A DNA stretch of 64,000 bases from assembly GCA_002946415.1 (NCBI GenBank), contig NJPS01000002.1, positions 248,001 to 312,000 of the forward strand, written 5' to 3'. This DNA comes from Rutstroemia sp. NJR-2017a BVV2. Taxonomy: Eukaryota; Ascomycota; Leotiomycetes; Helotiales; Rutstroemiaceae. A program made the position numbers and the translations under genes. The notes below the pieces were generated by a model. That model saw nothing but the letters and a program-made list of their open reading frames with translations, was not told the origin of the DNA and ran no database searches. Of this stretch, positions 45,971 to 58,700 are shown one piece after another; position 1 is the stretch's first letter, and each line of letters opens with the position of its first letter.

Positions 45971-46929
45971 TGTGGGGTCACCTAAGCGAGCGCTAGTACT
46001 TTCGTAATCTTGCACCAAATGTCAAGTAGCAGAAGATGACATAGAGTAGCAGCACGGGAATTTTGAAAAGCGTAAGACAGATAGGTGCAGTATAGTACGT
46101 ATTTAATTGATTTTCCTTTTAACATTTTGGGAGGTGACTGATTTAGAATTTGTACTCGGAGTTTGGCAACGGGAATTATCGGCAGTCTCGAGTACATTAT
46201 CCAGGTGGTTCTGACCGAGCTGTCGGTAACACCTCTCACCCTATCATTTCCGCCAGGGGCATCCAGGGCGCGTACAGGAAGTAATCCATCAAGAATCCAC
46301 CAAAGCGATATGACTATCTCGGAGAAATCTCCAAATCCGGATTCCCATGCCTGTATCACAAGATACTCTGCCTACCTTGACGTACTGTATCTGTATCGGA
46401 AGGGCCAATCAGAGAACTGCCGGCTCAGGGTTTGATGCAGCTGCAGCCTTAAGGAAATACCAACATTGAGTTCATACTTGAAGATGCAAATGTATCAGGT
46501 CATAACCGTTACATCGCTACCAACATGTTGGTGACAATGGCATACCAGGAACGTTCCGTTGTAGGACCCGCCGCGACGACGCATATGCACTCGGAGATGA
46601 ATGTTCATTGTTGGAATTTTGTTGAAAAAATGCAGAAAACGGATCTTACATCCATGCGATCAAGGAGAGATGGTTCAGAAGGGACGAAGAAATCCGTGAG
46701 CACTCGGACAGGGCCTCATGCCAGGGATTGTGGCAATCCCCCGTCTCTAGAAGAGGGGTGATGTGCGGCGAGGGGACGCATAAAATCCTTTAGTTGGCGA
46801 AGAAGAGGAAGAAGATAAACGACTTGACGTGCAGTCGCCAAGTGTATATCTGTGGGCTTTGAGGTAGCCCTTCGTTCCGGTTTGAACTATCATCAAGTGC
46901 TCCACAGCTTAATTGCGCAGTTAGAGAGA
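45971..46929. other. Divergent promoter region, no gene seen
   Basis: Upstream space for the NRPS-like (-) and membrane-protein (+) genes. No repeats or regulator sites I would defend. Confidence 0.5.
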
Positions 46930-48207
46930 ATGTCGGCCGAACCTACACAAGATTCGACCTATGGAGGTGCTGAACTTTTAATTTTTACTGGAATCTTTTA
47001 TCCTTCATTGATTGTTTCTGTATGTCTTAGGTATTTGGCTCGATATCTCAACAAAGGTTCCTGGGGAGCAGACGACATCTTAGTATTTTCGTCACTCGTT
47101 CTGCAAACATGTATGGCTGGTATAGCAATCAGTAAGTCTCACCATCCCACTGCTTCCACCTTCGTTTTGGTATCTTCTCATGCTTATGTATAACGTCCAG
47201 GTGCCGTGAAGAATGCTGGAGTTGGGTATCATGCCGCCTACTTGGCAGTTAAGAGTCCCGAAAAGCTCACAATTTGGGCAAAGCATCTTGTTGCAGTGGA
47301 ATATGTCTACCTCATTGGTGTCAATGTACCCAAGTTCGCCATTCTTGTTCTCTACTATCGACTATTTCCCGTGAAAGTCATTCGCATTTTCATATATGGA
47401 TTGATGGCATTCTTCATCGGCCTAACGATATCTACTGTTGTGACTGCTTCAGTTGCGTGCATTCCCTTCGCTGCCAATTGGGATCAGACTCTTCCCAAGT
47501 ACCATTGCATAAATAAAGAGGCATTTTTCATTTGGGCTAGCTTGCCAAACATCATCAGCGACTTAGTTATGGTAATACTGCCTATGCCTGTTGTTTGGAA
47601 GCTACAAACCACCACTCGTTTGAAGATCGGTTTGACGATAACTTTTGTCGTGGGAGGCTTGTAAGTACCGTGAAACAACTATTCCAGATATTTCGTCTCG
47701 GTATTCATTGACTCTTTAGTGGTCTAGTTACTTCCATCATTAGATTGATAACGTTCTTCGGCAAGAATTCGTTCGTGGACGGAACATGGTCGGCAGTGGA
47801 TCTTTTGATTGTATGTATCTATTTTCTCTAAACCTACTTCTTCCAAAATATGTCCGGGTACTAATTTATATTGATAGTGGACACAAGTCGAAGCCGGTGT
47901 ATATCTAATATCAGCTTGCCTTCCGACATGGCGGACCTTCCTTGACCGTCTTGGTAAGAAACGGTTTTTCAGTCGAATGACGGCTCCTAAGCAATCAGAT
48001 TTGTACTCTTCCAGAGTGATAAAGCCCAGAAGCAATCAACCTCTGCCCCTGAATAGTCTATTGCTTACAGATGCGAATGAGGTCACAATCAAAGGGCACG
48101 ATTTCTACATGTTGGATGATGGGCATGCCGGTTCTACTGGGAGTCGAAGTGGCATCAGAGTCACCACTAATTTCGAGGTTGGGGGTGTCAGTGACAATAG
48201 TGTTTAA
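46930..48207 (+). CDS. SAT4/rhodopsin-domain integral membrane protein
   Basis: Exons 46930-47131, 47201-47660, 47720-47810 and 47878-48207, 360 residues. ATG 46930 is chosen because it directly precedes the first helix; an upstream reading to 46852 lacks a good context. Seven hydrophobic segments are visible, starting with LLIFTGIFYPSLIVSVCLRYL and including YVYLIGVNVPKFAILVLYYRLF, IFIYGLMAFFIGLTISTVVTASVACIPF, FFIWASLPNIISDLVMVILPMPVVWKL and LTITFVVGGFGLVTSIIRLITFF. The NWDQ and LPMPVVW.L motifs are those of the fungal rhodopsin-domain (DUF3433/SAT4-like) proteins. No retinal lysine was identified. Such proteins often sit in secondary-metabolite loci, but their function is unknown. Cytosolic C-terminal tail of about 100 residues. 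Confidence 0.82.
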
Positions 48208-48919
48208 GCAATTGCGAATAAAATTTGAGGAATCATGTATCCTAGTTACCACAAAAAAATTGCAGCAACATACGCTGTGATTATTTCTACGTCCTCTATC
48301 ATTAGCTATATGAAGTTCCTGTGGACGTATCACACACAGTAAATTCGTGTGGAGGACCTTTGGAAATCCTCCCATATTCTTCTACATTTAACATCCAAGA
48401 TGTGTGGAAACAAATCTAGTAGCCAACTTCGTCCATTCTTTTTGGTACGTAGTGGTTCTACGTTCCTGAAACTATCTAAGCTGGCCCTACCAAAACCAAT
48501 AAAGCTTGAGTGAGGAGATCGACGAATGTTAGGGGCAACACCGTTCTGACTGCATCCTCAGTTGCAATACAGTACAGTACCTATCTTCCGAACCCCGCTC
48601 TGGAGCGACTGACGCTTCCTGAAAGAACCGCAGGACATACCGAAACGGAAGCCGATGAGTGGATCACATGATCAGGCGCGGCTGTGGAGAATTAATAATT
48701 GCGCTAATTCAGAAGGTAGTATGTGGGCCGCTGCATGAGATGTGGTGTGTGTACGAAGTATTGCTCAACAATCTAAGTCTTCTATACCCGGCATCCTAGA
48801 ATTCGCGCTTTCGGCTTCGGTGGATATTGTTGAGCGCATCGAAAAGAGTTATTTCTATATCACCGGCTGCAGCCATCCATCGAGTGCGTTTCTCGGTATG
48901 GTGATGTCACCTTTCTTCT

Positions 48920-48943
48920 CCAACAATGTAATCACATTGTTGG
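48920..48943. promoter_or_regulatory. Perfect palindrome CCAACAATGT-AATC-ACATTGTTGG
   Basis: 10-bp arms with a 4-bp spacer, about 780 bp upstream of the PKS start. A second shorter palindrome GTGATGTCAC lies at 48901-48910. Could be a dimeric regulator site or simply a hairpin; not tested. Confidence 0.35.
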
Positions 48944-49383
48944 CAATAGCTTCTAGGATCCGGTTGGTAACTAGAAGATCCGATGGATAACGCCGCACTC
49001 GGTTGACATATAGATATATCACGAACAGGAAGGAGGTTGCGAGATGTTGGTGACAAGCCGTCACCGTCAAGGACTCGAGGCTCGATGTAGAGATCCTCCG
49101 ATGCTCATTCGCGGCGGCATCAACGACCTCGGGTGTTTAATTGGTGGATCAGGCTGTTTCTTGTATGATCACTTTCTCTTCATCCATTTAGTTTGCTACT
49201 ATGGCTCTGGGACGGATATGGAGCAATGTTCCATTTGCTTGCTCAACACAATTATCTTCATGTTGGATATAACATGTTGGAAAGTGGAATGGTCCAGTGG
49301 GGCAGAGGATACATTGCTCCACATCAATGGTATTGCACGACCACGACGACCAAGAAAACCCTGCATGAGCTAGATGCGTCGCT

Positions 49384-49447
49384 AGCCCGGATCGTATTCT
49401 TCCATGCTCCGTCCAAGCCCGGATCGTATTCTTCCATGCTCCGTCCA
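49384..49447. repeat. Perfect 32-bp tandem duplication upstream of the PKS
   Basis: Unit AGCCCGGATCGTATTCTTCC (first 20 of 32 bp) occurs at 49384-49415 and 49416-49447 without mismatch. Recent slippage or duplication. Confidence 0.9.
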
Positions 49448-49725
49448 GGCCCATTCTTCGATGATTGTCCCCAAAGTTCTGCCGTTCGTCTCTGACATCT
49501 CTTGAAGAAAAACATAGTCGAATTTGATGTTGGTCCGGCACTCGTGACATAACAGTTAGATCTTTGTGAATAGGAGAAAACCAAAGATTTAAACATGGCT
49601 CTTCTCACTGAGCACGAAAACTTTTATTCAGATCTTGGATTCTACTCTTTGAGCCGGACACTCGTTTACTCGAAAAGCAAATTTACCCAAGTACTTGAGG
49701 AACGATCAAACGATCACGTGACGCC

Positions 49726-52700
49726 ATGCCAAGCCCCGTGCCCGTCGCTGTAATCGGCATTGGTTGCCGCTTACCAGGAAACGTAAATAATCCTGAAGAT
49801 TTATGGGAGCTTTTATGTGATGGACGCAATACTTGGTCATCAGTGCCGCCGGATAGATTCAATGAAGATGCCTTTCATCATCCGGATCCAGACCATCACG
49901 GAACTACAAATCATCGTGGAGGACATTTCATTACACATCAAAATGTGGCTGCATTTGATGCCGCTTTCTTTGGGATTTCTCCAATCGAGGCTCAGGCCAT
50001 GGACCCTCAACAGCGTTTTCTCCTAGAAACAACTTACGAAGCTTTCGAAAATGCCGGTATCGCGATGGATACCATCCGTGGCTCAGATACCGCAGTATAC
50101 ACAGCTATGTTCACCAGGGACTATGACCGTAATATACTTAGAGATCCTAGTGACATGCCTAAATATCATGTCACTGGTAGCGGAGAAGCGATCATTGCCA
50201 ATCGTATTTCATATACATTTGACTTGCGTGGTCCGTCAATTGCCTTGGACACCGGATGTTCAGGTAGCCTGGTAGCTCTTCACCAAGCATGCCAGAGTTT
50301 GCGTACAGGAGAATCAAGCATGGCTATAGCATCGGGTGTCAACCTCATTCTAAACCCTGATCATATGTTCGGGATGAGCAACCTTCAGTTAGTACCTACA
50401 TTATCACGTCTACTGTGTATGTAAATAGAGCTGACCTGTGATAGCATGTTGAGTGACACAGGAAGATCTTACTCTTTTGACACTAGGGGTTCGGGGTATG
50501 GCCGCGGTGAGGGAGTGGTAAGTGTCGTTCTGAAGCGCCTAGATGATGCACTTCAATCTGGTGATCACATACGTGCCATCATACGAAATACTGGTGTCAA
50601 CCAGGATGGAAAAACAAACGGTATCACAATGCCGAGTTCGGAGGCACAGAAATCTTTGCAAAAGTCAATATACGATAGCAGTGGCATTCATCCCCACCAA
50701 GTGCAGTTTGTGGAAGCACATGGCACTGGAACGCTAGCTGGTATGACCTTGTTTACTTCCATCCTTCAATCTGGCTGTACGGGCGTGATAGACAAGTCTG
50801 ACACAATGCTTTACCCACCATAGGAGACACCGCTGAAATTGGAGCTATTGCATCTGTTTTTTGTGATCCTAGGAGACCAGACACGCTTGTGGTTGGGTCG
50901 ATAAAGTCAAATATTGGGCACTTAGAAAGTTCGAGTGGTTTGGCAGGCTTGGTGAAAACAGTACTTGCGATAGAGAAAGGATTGATTCCACCCAATGCAG
51001 ACTTCTGTAATCCAAAGACGGAACTCCAAATGGATAAATGGAATATCAGGGTATACCTATTCTTTGCCGTACTAGATATTATCCGCTAACGAATCAGGTG
51101 CCTACGAAAGTTGAGATCTGGCCGCCTTCTGAGATTCGCCGAGCATCTATAAATAGCTTTGGTTATGGTAAGTCGACACTGTCTTTCGTCCCCAAATGCA
51201 TCAGCTTGGCAGCCTTCCCCTGCACATTGGCAGTTTATTAATCTTCATCTTTCGCTAATCTTCCATAAAATGCTAGGCGGAACCAATGCTCATGCCATTT
51301 TGGAGTCCTTCTCCCCCAGTCTCAAGTGGGACGTCACTGGGCATAACATCCACGAGAGACAGGCATCCTTAGAGGGGAAACAAGGCTTTCTACCACCAAG
51401 GTTTGACATGGAATCATCCTCCCCACCACATCTGGTTTCGGTTCGCTCGACACAGAATAAGTCTCCAAGTACAGCACTGCCTACACCCCAGCTCTTCATT
51501 ATATCTGCGGTGGCTGCAGACGCTCTGTCCAGGGTCGCCCAGAGACTTCGTCATTGGGCCTCTTTCCGGGATCATTATGACACCTGGTGTCATCAGTTGG
51601 CTTATAATCTCACGACTCGGCGTTCAATTATGCAGTACCGCTATACCTTCCTTGCCGATTCGCATGAGTCATTTATGGCGGCACTACAGGACAAAACCGT
51701 GAAGCCTTTACAAGCTTCCCCCAATCCATCAATAGTATTCGTTTTCACTGGCCAGGGCGCTCAATGGTACGCAATGGGTCGTGAAATGGTGAAGTTTGAC
51801 TCGCAGTTCACAAAATCTCTATGGCACTCAGATAAAATATTGCGAGGGCTAGGTGCAACATGGAGCCTTCTTGATGAGTTGTTGAAATCAGAGGTAGAGT
51901 CTCGGATTAACGAAAGCGAAATTGCCCAGCCAGCCAGTACTGCTCTGCAAATCGCGCTTATTGATTTCTTAGCATCCCTTGGACTGGTTGCAGATGTAGT
52001 CATCGGCCACTCAAGCGGAGAGATTGCTGCAGCCTACGCTGCAGGAATTCTCTCCTCCCCAACTGCACTAAAGATATCATACCACCGAGGATTTATCTCT
52101 CGACGTGTCAAAGAAATGCAAATATCAAGAGGTGCAATGCTCGCCGTGGGGCTTGGTGAAGTTCAAACTGCTACTTTACTTGGGAAAATTCGTACAGGAC
52201 TTGCATCAGTTGCTTGTCTCAACAGCCCCACAAGTACTACAGTTTCGGGGGACGAGTCAGCGATATTAGAACTTGCTCAAATTTTAAGGCGTCTAGATGT
52301 ATTTCATCGTCTTCTCAAGGTTGATGTTGCGTATCACTCACATCACATGGGCATGGTTTCTGATCAGTATCTGCAAGCGTTGGGAACAATACCTTTCAAC
52401 AGACCAGAAAACAAACCCAGATTCATATCTTCAGTGACGGCCGAGAACAAGATTGACGGCTTTGGATCTGATTACTGGGTGAAAAACTTGGTTTCGAAGG
52501 TTCGTTTCTGTGATGCATTACAACAATACTGCCGCTCGGAGCTACAGGCGTCGGAAAGAGTACCAAAATCTATCATCGTCGAGCTCGGGCCTCACAAAGC
52601 TCTAGCAAGCTCTGTACGGCGAACTCTTTCGGACTTTGAGGACTTCAATAGCACTTATCTCCCAAGTCTGGAAAGGGGGCGCAATGCCATCGCAAGTATT

Positions 52701-55700
52701 CTCAGACTGAGTGGCGTTCTGTTCGCTCATGGAGCCACACTTCATCTAGAGAAGCTCAATTCATTTTTCTTGTCGGATGATCAAAGCGTAAGCAAAAACG
52801 TTTTACTGGACTTACCGACGTACCCTTGGAATCATTCCACTACTTACTGGCATGAGTCTCGTTTGAGCAAAGACTATCGCTTGCGAAAGCATCGGGCTCA
52901 TGATCTACTCGGGTTACGGCTGGTAAGCAGCACTACAATAGAGCCAACATGGCGGCATCTTGTGAACACAGATCGTATACCTTGGCTTGAGCAGCATGTG
53001 GTTGATGGCCTCATCATCTTTCCCGGAGCTGGGTATCTGTGTATGGCGGTTGAAGCAGTCCGGCAGATCCAATCGGGTGAGGAAATTGCCGAGTTTGTTC
53101 TAAGGGATGTGGTTTTCCTCAAAACCTTGGTACTTCTCAAGTCTAAAACAACGGAGCTTCAACTACGCTTAAAAACTTCTAAAGACCTGGGTACTTCTGG
53201 GTACAATTTTTCAGTAACGGCCCTGGCGGATGATGGTACTTGGTACGAGTACTCCCGAGGATCAATCTTCATTCATAGGAGGCTTCAAGGAACACCAGAT
53301 GTTCATCACGTCAACTCACAACCATCAGACACATCTCCCCTCGCTACCAAGCAGGTGCTAAATCCACACTCAAAAATCAAGACTTTGCGCTCGTCCGATA
53401 TTTACAGGAATCTCGAACAAAATGGAAATTACTACGGGCCAATGTTCAAAGGTGTCACAAGCCTTTCTATGCAAGACACTGCAGGTGTAGCAAGCATCCA
53501 GGTACCCGATGTGAGATCTATTATGCCAGCGGGACACATAGAGCCTCATATCATTCACCCCACAACCTTAGACTCCATTATGCACACCACTCTGCCGCTG
53601 TATACATCCGTATTTGGTCCTGGGTCAGTTGTCCCAGTGAGTATCGCTGAAATGCGCATATCTAATCTTATTCCAAATGACCCTGGTACCGAATTCGAGG
53701 TATCCGTTGGGCTTACGCCGAAAGGAACTCGTTCTGCAGAGGCGCAGATTACTGTGCGCCATGCTCGGGATCTATCCAGCACGAATACGCCACTTCTCAG
53801 TGTATCATCTGTGGAGGTTCGCGGGCTAGGAGAATCATCTCTAACCAAGCAATCAGAACAAATGACACGTAACATGAGTTTCCAAGTGAAGTGGGACGTT
53901 GACGTGAACTACATTGCCGATGCTTCCAGAGACTGGTTACCAGTGCATGCTTTGTTACACTACGTCAAGGCATTGTATTTCAAACGACCTCATCTTCGTG
54001 TGCTTCAAATTACAACTGGGTTGTCAAACGACCGTCAGCATCCATTGCTCAAAGCACTGGAAGCTCAAAGAGATGTCGTTATCAAGCAAAATTTCTCCAA
54101 CGGCCAGCGTGAAGCTTCCACAAACCACCTGCAACACTCGCCAATTAGCCTTGAGTTAAACACAATAAACTCCACGGCAGGGATTGATAAATCGCATTTA
54201 CCTGCACAATCCTTTGATTTGGTTGTTGCTACCTTGCCTAAGCAACCCACGCACTCCCCCAATACACAAGATTATCAACAGTTCCTGAAATTTGGAGGGC
54301 ATCTAGCAATTCTCGTAGATAAAAGGGCATCCTACGACAGTGATATTCAGTCATCATTGAAAATAGATGATTCATACGTCGAATTGCCAATCATGTCAGA
54401 CTCAGTTGATCAACACATCGAACATGTTCTTCTCGTCTCAAGAATACACCATCAGTCTTGCCCCGAAATTTTATCATTCCAAATAATTACGCAGCATGGA
54501 ACAACAGCCATCGCAAGGAAGTTATCAGAGACTTTGGGCAATCAAGGATTTGAATCCCGGGTGGTTGACTGGGATGATGTGAAAACCCCCACCAGCGGAG
54601 AGGTTTACCTTGTGATTGACAGCGGCATCAACCCGATGTTGACCCAACCAAACGCAGAATTATTTCAAAAGATAACCAACATACTCGGGTCTAAGTCAAA
54701 GGTGTTTTGGGTCAGCGCTCATAGCGAGCTTGGTGCAGCAATGAATCCAGCGAAGGGATTGATTGTCGGCCTGGCACGAACTGCTCGGGCTGAGAACGCC
54801 GATCTCGATATAGTCACACTAGACGCTCAGGATTGTATCACTACCGCGGTCAATCCATTTTTCAACACTGTTGTCGATATCGCCATCACAAGCTTCAGTA
54901 ACAGTCAATTCAAAAAAGATGGACCAGTTGAATTGGAATACATATACCGACAGGGCGAGTTACTAATTCCAAGGCTTGTTGCTTATCCCAAACTTGACGC
55001 ACTGATAGCTCGCGACACTCGAGACTTGGTGGCCAAAGAAATTCCCTATCTTTATAAGAACAGCAATGTTGCACTATATCTGGATCCATCACAAAACTTC
55101 CAAGATCGTTCTACAACTCGATTTTTGACGATAAGTTCTGAATTGCCTGCCGCAAGTGACACCACAGACTCCACCTATGTTGAGATCGCCATCACAGCAC
55201 ATGCGCTTACTCCTGAAGACCTCAAGGGTCTTGGAAACAAGCATCCTCAGCAGGTTCTGCGGCTACGTCAATTCAGCGGTACCGTCATATCTGCGGGTTC
55301 CGAATCAAGCAAACTTTACTCCGTGGGCGATCAGGTCTGTGGCTGGCATCTTGCGAAAGAGGCTTACCAAAATCTGGTGCGTGTAGATGCCGACAGTTTG
55401 GCGCCGTTGCCGAATTCGATTGCTTCGCTAGATTGTGCGGCAGCAGTAATCCCCATCATGACTGCGTATTACTGTATATTTGAGCTTGCTCACCTCCAAA
55501 AAGACCACATCATACTGATCTTTGGAGCGGATAGTGATATTGGACGTATGGCGCTGGTTTTAGCTCAACAGACAGGTGCTGAGGTTCTGGTAATTGTTTC
55601 ACGACCCGAAGCTAAGCACGTGCTGACGACCAACCTTAACGTACCCCCCGAAAATATATTCCTGAAGGATGAATTCCCAATGAATTGGAAACATTCTGGC

Positions 55701-58700
55701 GAGTCAACTGGTGTTGATGCTATCTTGAATGTTTCCAACTCGCAAATCCCCCGGGGAGTCTTGGAATCGATAAAGCCATTCGGACTCTACCTCCAAGTTG
55801 GTGGGCCAGAGACCAAGATAGACGTTCGATTTCCAGACAACTTGCGAATTGTATCATTGGATCTTACCGCACTCGTTCGATCCAGACACCATAAGATAAA
55901 TGGCTTGCTTAAAAAGGCTTTCGGTGTTCTCAGCCAGACCCAGGAGATTGGCGCCACAATTTCAGCCCCAGCCAAGTGGCCTCTGGAAAGGATGATTGAT
56001 GCCGTTAAATCATACAAACCCGATCTTTGCGAGACAATTGTACTTGAAGCAAACGAAAAGTCTGCAGTGACGGCAATGATGCCCAATGACCTGGCGGCTT
56101 TCGAGCAACGGAAGCTTGACCCAAATTCTTCTTTTGTTGTGGTCGGTGGCCTAGGTGACCTTGGCCAAAGAGCCTGCTACACACTTGCTCGTCGTGGTGC
56201 AAGATACATCGTCATGATATCGCGTCGAGCTTTAGATGATCACGCCCTAGAAGAATTACACGTCAGCCTGAAAGATCAATCCCCGGGTATTCAAATAATC
56301 AGTCTCAAGTGCGACATATCTGATTCTCATATGGTATCGAAGACAGTCCTGGAGCTTCGGCATATGAATATACCACCGGTAAAAGGAGTTATTCATTCTG
56401 CTGCAGCTCTACGAGTGAGTACTTGCGCTAACAATAAGTATCTAACGGTGCTAACGATGTACAGGATCGTGCTCTTGAGCGTATGTCCGCGGAAGACTTC
56501 GCATTTCCGCTACAGACTAAGCTGTTAGGTACACAGAACTTGATTGAAGCATTCAAAGACACGCAGCTAGATTTTTTCATTATGTTCTCATCGCTGAGTG
56601 GACTGGTGGGGACGGCAGGCCAAGCAAATTACGCGGCAGGAAATACCTACCAAGATACAGTAGCACAATATTATTCGCATTCGCGGACCAGATACATGTC
56701 GCTAAATCTCGGACTTATTGAGGATACCAATGTGTACAGGGAAGCTGACGGTGCAACTCGGGCACAAAATCTAACTCGGCACGGCTTCATCCCTGTGAAA
56801 ACTGCGGAACTTCTGGCAATTTTGGACTTTGCTATATGTCCTCCAGAGGAAGAATCGAAATGTGTTCAAGCAGGCATCGGACTCGACCCGGCATCAATCC
56901 GTGCTGCAGACAAGATCACTCCTACTACCAAGAGTGCGATGTTCGCTCAATTGTTATACAACTATGATCATGAGGTCGTCGAGCCCAGTGGAATGTTCGA
57001 GACTCCAAAGAGTGTGCGGGAAAGAATTCTTGAAGCAGAAAGCAGTTCTGCAATGCATCGGATACTTATGCAGGCTCTTGCCCTTGAAATTGGAAATCAG
57101 ACTGGCACTAATCCGGAGCTTTTGAGCATGGATGTGTCCTTATTAAGCTTTGGGCTTGATTCATTGACAGCAATTGAGTTGAAAAACTTCATCTCCCGTG
57201 AAACAGATGCTTCAGTTCAGGCGTCGGAAATACTCGATGAGCTCAGCGTCTCATCGCTTGCAACACGAATTCTTTCGCGGTCCCCAATTACCAAATCCAA
57301 ACCCATAACAGCTGATCATGCAGACACAGCACTAGTCAACGATGACACTCTGGCCAATGGCTCGTCTCAATCAGTCACGGAAAAAAAGGTTGACGGTGTC
57401 GTCCCGACATTGAATGGGTCTAATGACCACAAGTTGGCACACATGACGGCCAATGAGGCAAACCACAAAGTACATAGCTCTGCGGCTATTTCACTTCCAG
57501 ATCTTCCACTGCCAAACCTTGAAGATACACTGGAGCTTTTCATGGCATTCGCGACACCATTTCTCACAAGTTCCGAGCTTGAAACAACACATACCTTGGT
57601 TTCAGAATTCCGCAGCGGTCAAGGGAAAGAACTCCAGAAACGATTATTGAAGAAAGCTGAAGACCCTGGCATCGACAATTGGTTACACCAGATCCAGATT
57701 GACCACATGTGGCTTCGAAGGAAGTCTTCATTAGTGTTCTATGGGACGCATTTGGATGGGCCGATACCTCAGACCCAAGCAGAAAGAGCAGCTCTGATCA
57801 TGTTCGCTGCGTCTCGATTCAGGGCGATGATGGAGTCTGGCAGCTTGGATCAAGACTACGTTAATGGCGAGCCCATATGTATGGAATCGCTGAAGTGGCT
57901 TTTCAACACTTATAGTATTCCAACTCTGGCCAAGTACGAGTGGGAGAAGGTTTCCAAGAGTGATGATGTTGTCGTTTTAAGGCGAGGCCATATGTTCCGG
58001 TTCTCGATATCGCATAAAGGAAGGCTCTTGTCATTGTTAGAACTCTTGGAAATGATCCAGCATATATTGGTCATATCTGCGGGGCCAATACCCACTGTAA
58101 GCCCGCTGAGTGCCGATACTAGAGACTCATGGACGCACTTTAGGGACTTGTTGATCACGAAAAGTGACGGCAATGCTAAGACGATGGAGGTGATTGAAGC
58201 ATCCGCATTCGTAGTCTGTCTCGACGACGGCCGTCCGACTACCTCAACGGAACGGAGTCAGCACTTCCTTCAAGGAGATCCATCCAATCGCTGGTTCAAC
58301 AAATCTTTACAGTTTGTAGTCCTCGAGAATGGAGTCTCTGGCCACATTTGCTCGCTTCCATTGGCTATGGCAAATACCATAAAACAGATGAATGCCTTCG
58401 TGACGAAGACTATTCTAGACTACAAGCAGGTGTCGGCGGGTGACTTCTCGAGTACTAATGCTGCAGAAAACGCAAGTCTAGATGAGCTCTCGTTTCTCGC
58501 TGATGAAGCTATCTCAACCCGTGTCTCCAAGGTCCTCCAACAAACCAAAGAATCTCAGCGCCCCCTAACACACAAAGTATTCCGTACGTCCGATATTGGT
58601 GGGAATTTGTTCCGCTTGCACAAACTTCCTTTGAAAACCGGAAGCCAACTGATAATGCAACTGGCTTCGTTGATTCATTTTGGTCGACCAGTGTCTGCCG

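Larger units (their letters stand above)
48208..49725. other. Upstream region of the HR-PKS, no gene seen
   Basis: 1.5 kb with a 10-bp-arm palindrome (48920-48943), a 32-bp tandem duplication (49384-49447), an inverted pair GGAGCAATGT/ACATTGCTCC (49220-49320) and a CACGTG core at 49715, eleven bases before the PKS ATG. Confidence 0.5.

Noticed and set aside
49188..49608. Overlapping minus-strand frames upstream of the PKS
   Set aside because: They span the 32-bp duplication and overlap one another; no domain.
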